Part shown: positions 3,152-5,123 of the stretch, one piece after another
Position numbering within the stretch: position 1 is the stretch's first letter
Layout: each line of letters opens with the position of its first letter
DNA from: Armatimonadota bacterium
Lineage (GTDB): Bacteria > Sysuimicrobiota > Sysuimicrobiia > Sysuimicrobiales > JACQTN01
NCBI GenBank assembly: GCA_016210785.1
Contig: JACQTN010000295.1
Location: 1 to 5,123, forward strand
Direction: 5' to 3'
DNA: 5,123 bases
The notes under the pieces: generated by a model
What the model saw: the letters and a program-made list of their open reading frames with translations, nothing else
What the model was told of the DNA's origin: nothing
Databases searched by the model: none
Made by a program: the position numbers and the translations under genes

Positions 3152-5123
3152 CGGCCTTCTCCTTCATCGGGATGCGCACGGCGATGCGCGTGCCCGCGCC
3201 GGGCTCGCTCTCCACGACGATCTCCCCGTCCAGGGCGCGCACCCGTTCTCGCATCCCCAAGATCCCAAAGTGCCCCTGCTCGCGCAGGGCGTCCAGCGTG
3301 GAGGGGTCGAAGCCGCGCCCGTCGTCGCGGATGACCAGGCACACCTCGCCCGCCCCGTACTCCAGGGTCAGCCAGGCCGCGCGCGCCTCGGAGTGCCGGC
3401 GGATGTTGTGGACGGCCTCCTGCGCGATGCGCAGCAGGTTGTCCTCCACCGCCGACGGCAGCGCGGCAGGCGTGCCCGACACCTGGAACGAGGTGCGGCA
3501 ACCGGAGAGTTGCTGCAGCCGCTCCGTTTCCTCCGCCAGCAACTGGGCCAGCGAGCGCTGCGGCGTCGGCGCGCGCAGCGCCCACACCGACTGGCGTGCG
3601 CTGGCGATCCCCTCCTCCGCCAATGACTTGGCCAGCGCCACCTGCCGCTGCACACGCCGGCCGCTGCGCCCCAGCAGCCGCTCCACGATCTCCATCTGCA
3701 GCAGGATGCCGATGAAGGTCTGCAGCAGCGTGTCGTGCAGTTCGCGCGCCATGCGGTTGCGCTCCTGGGTGACGGCCAGTTCCGCCGTCCGCTCGTATAG
3801 CTCCGCGTTCTCGATGGCCACCGCCGCCTGCGCCGCCAGCGTCGCGGCGATCGCCTCATCCTCCTCGGTGAACTCCGCCACGCCGTCCTTCTCGGTCAGG
3901 TAGAGATTGCCGTACACGCGGTCCCGCACCATGATGGGGACCCCGAGGAAGGAGTTCATGATCGGGTGACCGGGCGGGAACCCCACGGACGCCGGGTGGT
4001 CGGAGATGTGGCGCAGCCGCAGCGGCCTCCGCAGACGCATCACCTCGCCCAGCAGCCCCCGGCCCGTGGGTGGCGGCCCGATGCGGCTGACGGTCTCGCG
4101 ATCGATGCCGGCGGTGACGAAGTGCACGATGCGGTTGTCCTTGCCGAAGACGCCCAGCGCCCCGTAGCGCGCGCCCAGCAGCGAGCGCGTGACGTTGATG
4201 ATGGTCTGCAGCAGCGAGACTAGGCTGAGGTCGCTGCTGATGGCGATCCCCGCCTCCACCAGGCCCTGCAGCCTGGCCGCGCGCCAGGTGGCGAGTTGCT
4301 CCAGCTCCCGGGCCTTCCCGTACAGCTCCGCGTTCTCGACGGCCAGGGCCGCCTGGCCCGCGAAGGCGCTGAGCAGCCCGATCTCCTCTGGCGACCAGAC
4401 GCGTGGATGCCGGGCGTACACCACCAGGGCGCCCGTGACCCGGTCCCTGCTCACCAGCGGCACGGCCAGCAGCGCGCGCACCTGCTCCGCGGCCAGCACG
4501 GCCCGCACCGCGGCGGCGATCATCTCGGGACGCTGCGCCAGATCGTCCACCGGCACCGGAACTCGGCGCAGCACGGCCTGCCGGGCGGCGGACTGCTCAT
4601 CGAGCGGAATCACCGCCCCCGGCACAAAGCGCAGCCCGCGGCTCGCCAGCACCCGGGCTTCGCGCGCGTCGGGCGCCAGGCTGAAGACGGCGGCCTGGTC
4701 GGTCTCCATCAGGTCCGCGGCGCTCTCCACGATGGCGCTGAGCACCTGGTCGAGGCTGAGGCTACTGGCCACGAGCCCGATGCTGCGGTTGAGGGAGGTG
4801 ACCTCCTGGATCCGCCGCGCCAGCGCCGACGCCTGTCGCGACAGCACCTCCTCGATGCCTTCCGCGTACAGCTGGCTGATCAGCGCCGCGGCCCAGCGAA
4901 GGAAACGGTCCACGCGGACCTCGCCCACGGCGTCCAGCAGTCCGCCGTCGCGCAGGGCGTCCTTGAACAGCAGGCTGACCGTCACGACCTCCTCGACGCC
5001 GAAGCCAGCCTCCAGCCGCTGCCGGGCGATGTCCCGAATCAGCGGTGCGGTGCGATCATCGGGGCCCGCCTCCAGTGCCTCCAGGAACGCGGTGGAGGCC
5101 GTCAACAGCGCCTCCTCCAGCAC
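3141..5123 (-). CDS. Soluble sensor histidine kinase with two GAF domains, DevS/DosT-like (5' end cut)
   Basis: The open frame covers 660 codons to the right edge; the GTG at the edge may be internal, so the start is unknown. Domains in order are a helical N-terminal region (about 1-105, perhaps RsbRD_N-like), GAF1 (about 120-265), GAF2 (about 295-442), a HisKA_3 dimerisation helix with phospho-accepting H463 (RELHDTLLQTF), and an HATPase domain (about 555-652) with N573 of the N-box and DDGRGFD (600-606). No transmembrane segment is visible, so it should sense a cytoplasmic signal. GAF2 closely resembles the DevS/DosT heme GAF (HPASVGFPPGHP and GNLYLTEK). H386 and Y408 match the DevS heme-ligand H149 and distal Y171 in place and spacing. 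It probably phosphorylates the overlapping downstream regulator. Heme binding is inferred; many relatives with this motif are untested. Confidence 0.93.
   Translation of the reverse strand: MLEEALLTASTAFLEALEAGPDDRTAPLIRDIARQRLEAGFGVEEVVTVSLLFKDALRDGGLLDAVGEVRVDRFLRWAAALISQLYAEGIEEVLSRQASALARRIQEVTSLNRSIGLVASSLSLDQVLSAIVESAADLMETDQAAVFSLAPDAREARVLASRGLRFVPGAVIPLDEQSAARQAVLRRVPVPVDDLAQRPEMIAAAVRAVLAAEQVRALLAVPLVSRDRVTGALVVYARHPRVWSPEEIGLLSAFAGQAALAVENAELYGKARELEQLATWRAARLQGLVEAGIAISSDLSLVSLLQTIINVTRSLLGARYGALGVFGKDNRIVHFVTAGIDRETVSRIGPPPTGRGLLGEVMRLRRPLRLRHISDHPASVGFPPGHPIMNSFLGVPIMVRDRVYGNLYLTEKDGVAEFTEEDEAIAATLAAQAAVAIENAELYERTAELAVTQERNRMARELHDTLLQTFIGILLQMEIVERLLGRSGRRVQRQVALAKSLAEEGIASARQSVWALRAPTPQRSLAQLLAEETERLQQLSGCRTSFQVSGTPAALPSAVEDNLLRIAQEAVHNIRRHSEARAAWLTLEYGAGEVCLVIRDDGRGFDPSTLDALREQGHFGILGMRERVRALDGEIVVESEPGAGTRIAVRIPMKEKADGA
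3159..3164 (-). promoter_or_regulatory. Ribosome binding site of the response regulator gene
   Basis: AAGGAG on the minus strand lies 7 bases before the ATG at 3151, inside the last codons of the kinase gene. It fixes the regulator start and shows that the basic N-terminal tail is likely translated. Confidence 0.75.
3799..4339. repeat. Diverged direct repeat marking the ends of the two GAF domains
   Basis: The 16-base word AGCTCCGCGTTCTCGA occurs at 3799-3814 and 4324-4339, 525 bases (175 codons) apart in the same frame. It encodes the ENAELY segment closing each GAF domain (ALAVENAELYGK and AVAIENAELYER). This suggests related signalling helices, either from ancient duplication of a GAF unit or from convergent family consensus. 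Confidence 0.6.

Noticed and set aside
2531..3903. Several long plus-strand open frames antisense to the response regulator and kinase
   Set aside because: They mirror the two-component genes, have low-complexity sequence and no recognisable motif, and lack convincing ribosome sites. They are treated as GC-driven shadows.

Overview
This is a very GC-rich bacterial window with almost every third codon position G or C and good Shine-Dalgarno (SD) sites. The organism cannot be assigned from the sequence. The gene content suggests an environmental, GC-rich bacterium such as an actinobacterium, Chloroflexota or a related deep lineage, and this is inference only. No tRNA, rRNA, CRISPR array, transposase or integrase was seen.

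Layout: four genes run leftward at the left end. Transcription passes from a universal stress protein (USP, 1735 to 1226) to a CBS-CBS-ACT protein (1112 to 414), a small zinc-ribbon protein (394 to 107) and the first 39 codons of a probable membrane protein that leaves the window at base 1. A 270-base divergent control region (1736-2005) separates the USP gene from a rightward gene for a DksA/TraR-type zinc-finger protein (2006-2434). Nine bases further on, two leftward, overlapping genes encode a two-component system: a soluble histidine kinase (right edge to 3141, 5' end missing) and a NarL/FixJ-type response regulator (3151 to 2444).

Most interesting point: the second GAF domain of the kinase resembles the heme GAF domain of the mycobacterial DevS/DosT kinases. 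Histidine 386 and tyrosine 408 fall at the places of the DevS heme-ligand histidine (149) and distal tyrosine (171), with the same 22-residue spacing. This predicts a heme-based O2/NO/CO or redox sensor. The mycobacterial dormancy regulon controlled by DevS/DosT and DevR contains USP and CBS-domain proteins, and here genes of both kinds lie beside the kinase pair. Together with a DksA-like RNA polymerase modulator, the window reads as a compact hypoxia or energy-stress module. The regulatory link is inferred from proximity and family knowledge, not shown.

Other unusual points are a perfect 17-bp inverted repeat inside the zinc-ribbon gene, signs of a frameshift at a run of five G near that gene's 3' end, a conserved acidic coil-tip motif in the DksA-like protein, a basic histone-like tail on the response regulator, and repeated CGGACC hexamers upstream of the USP gene.
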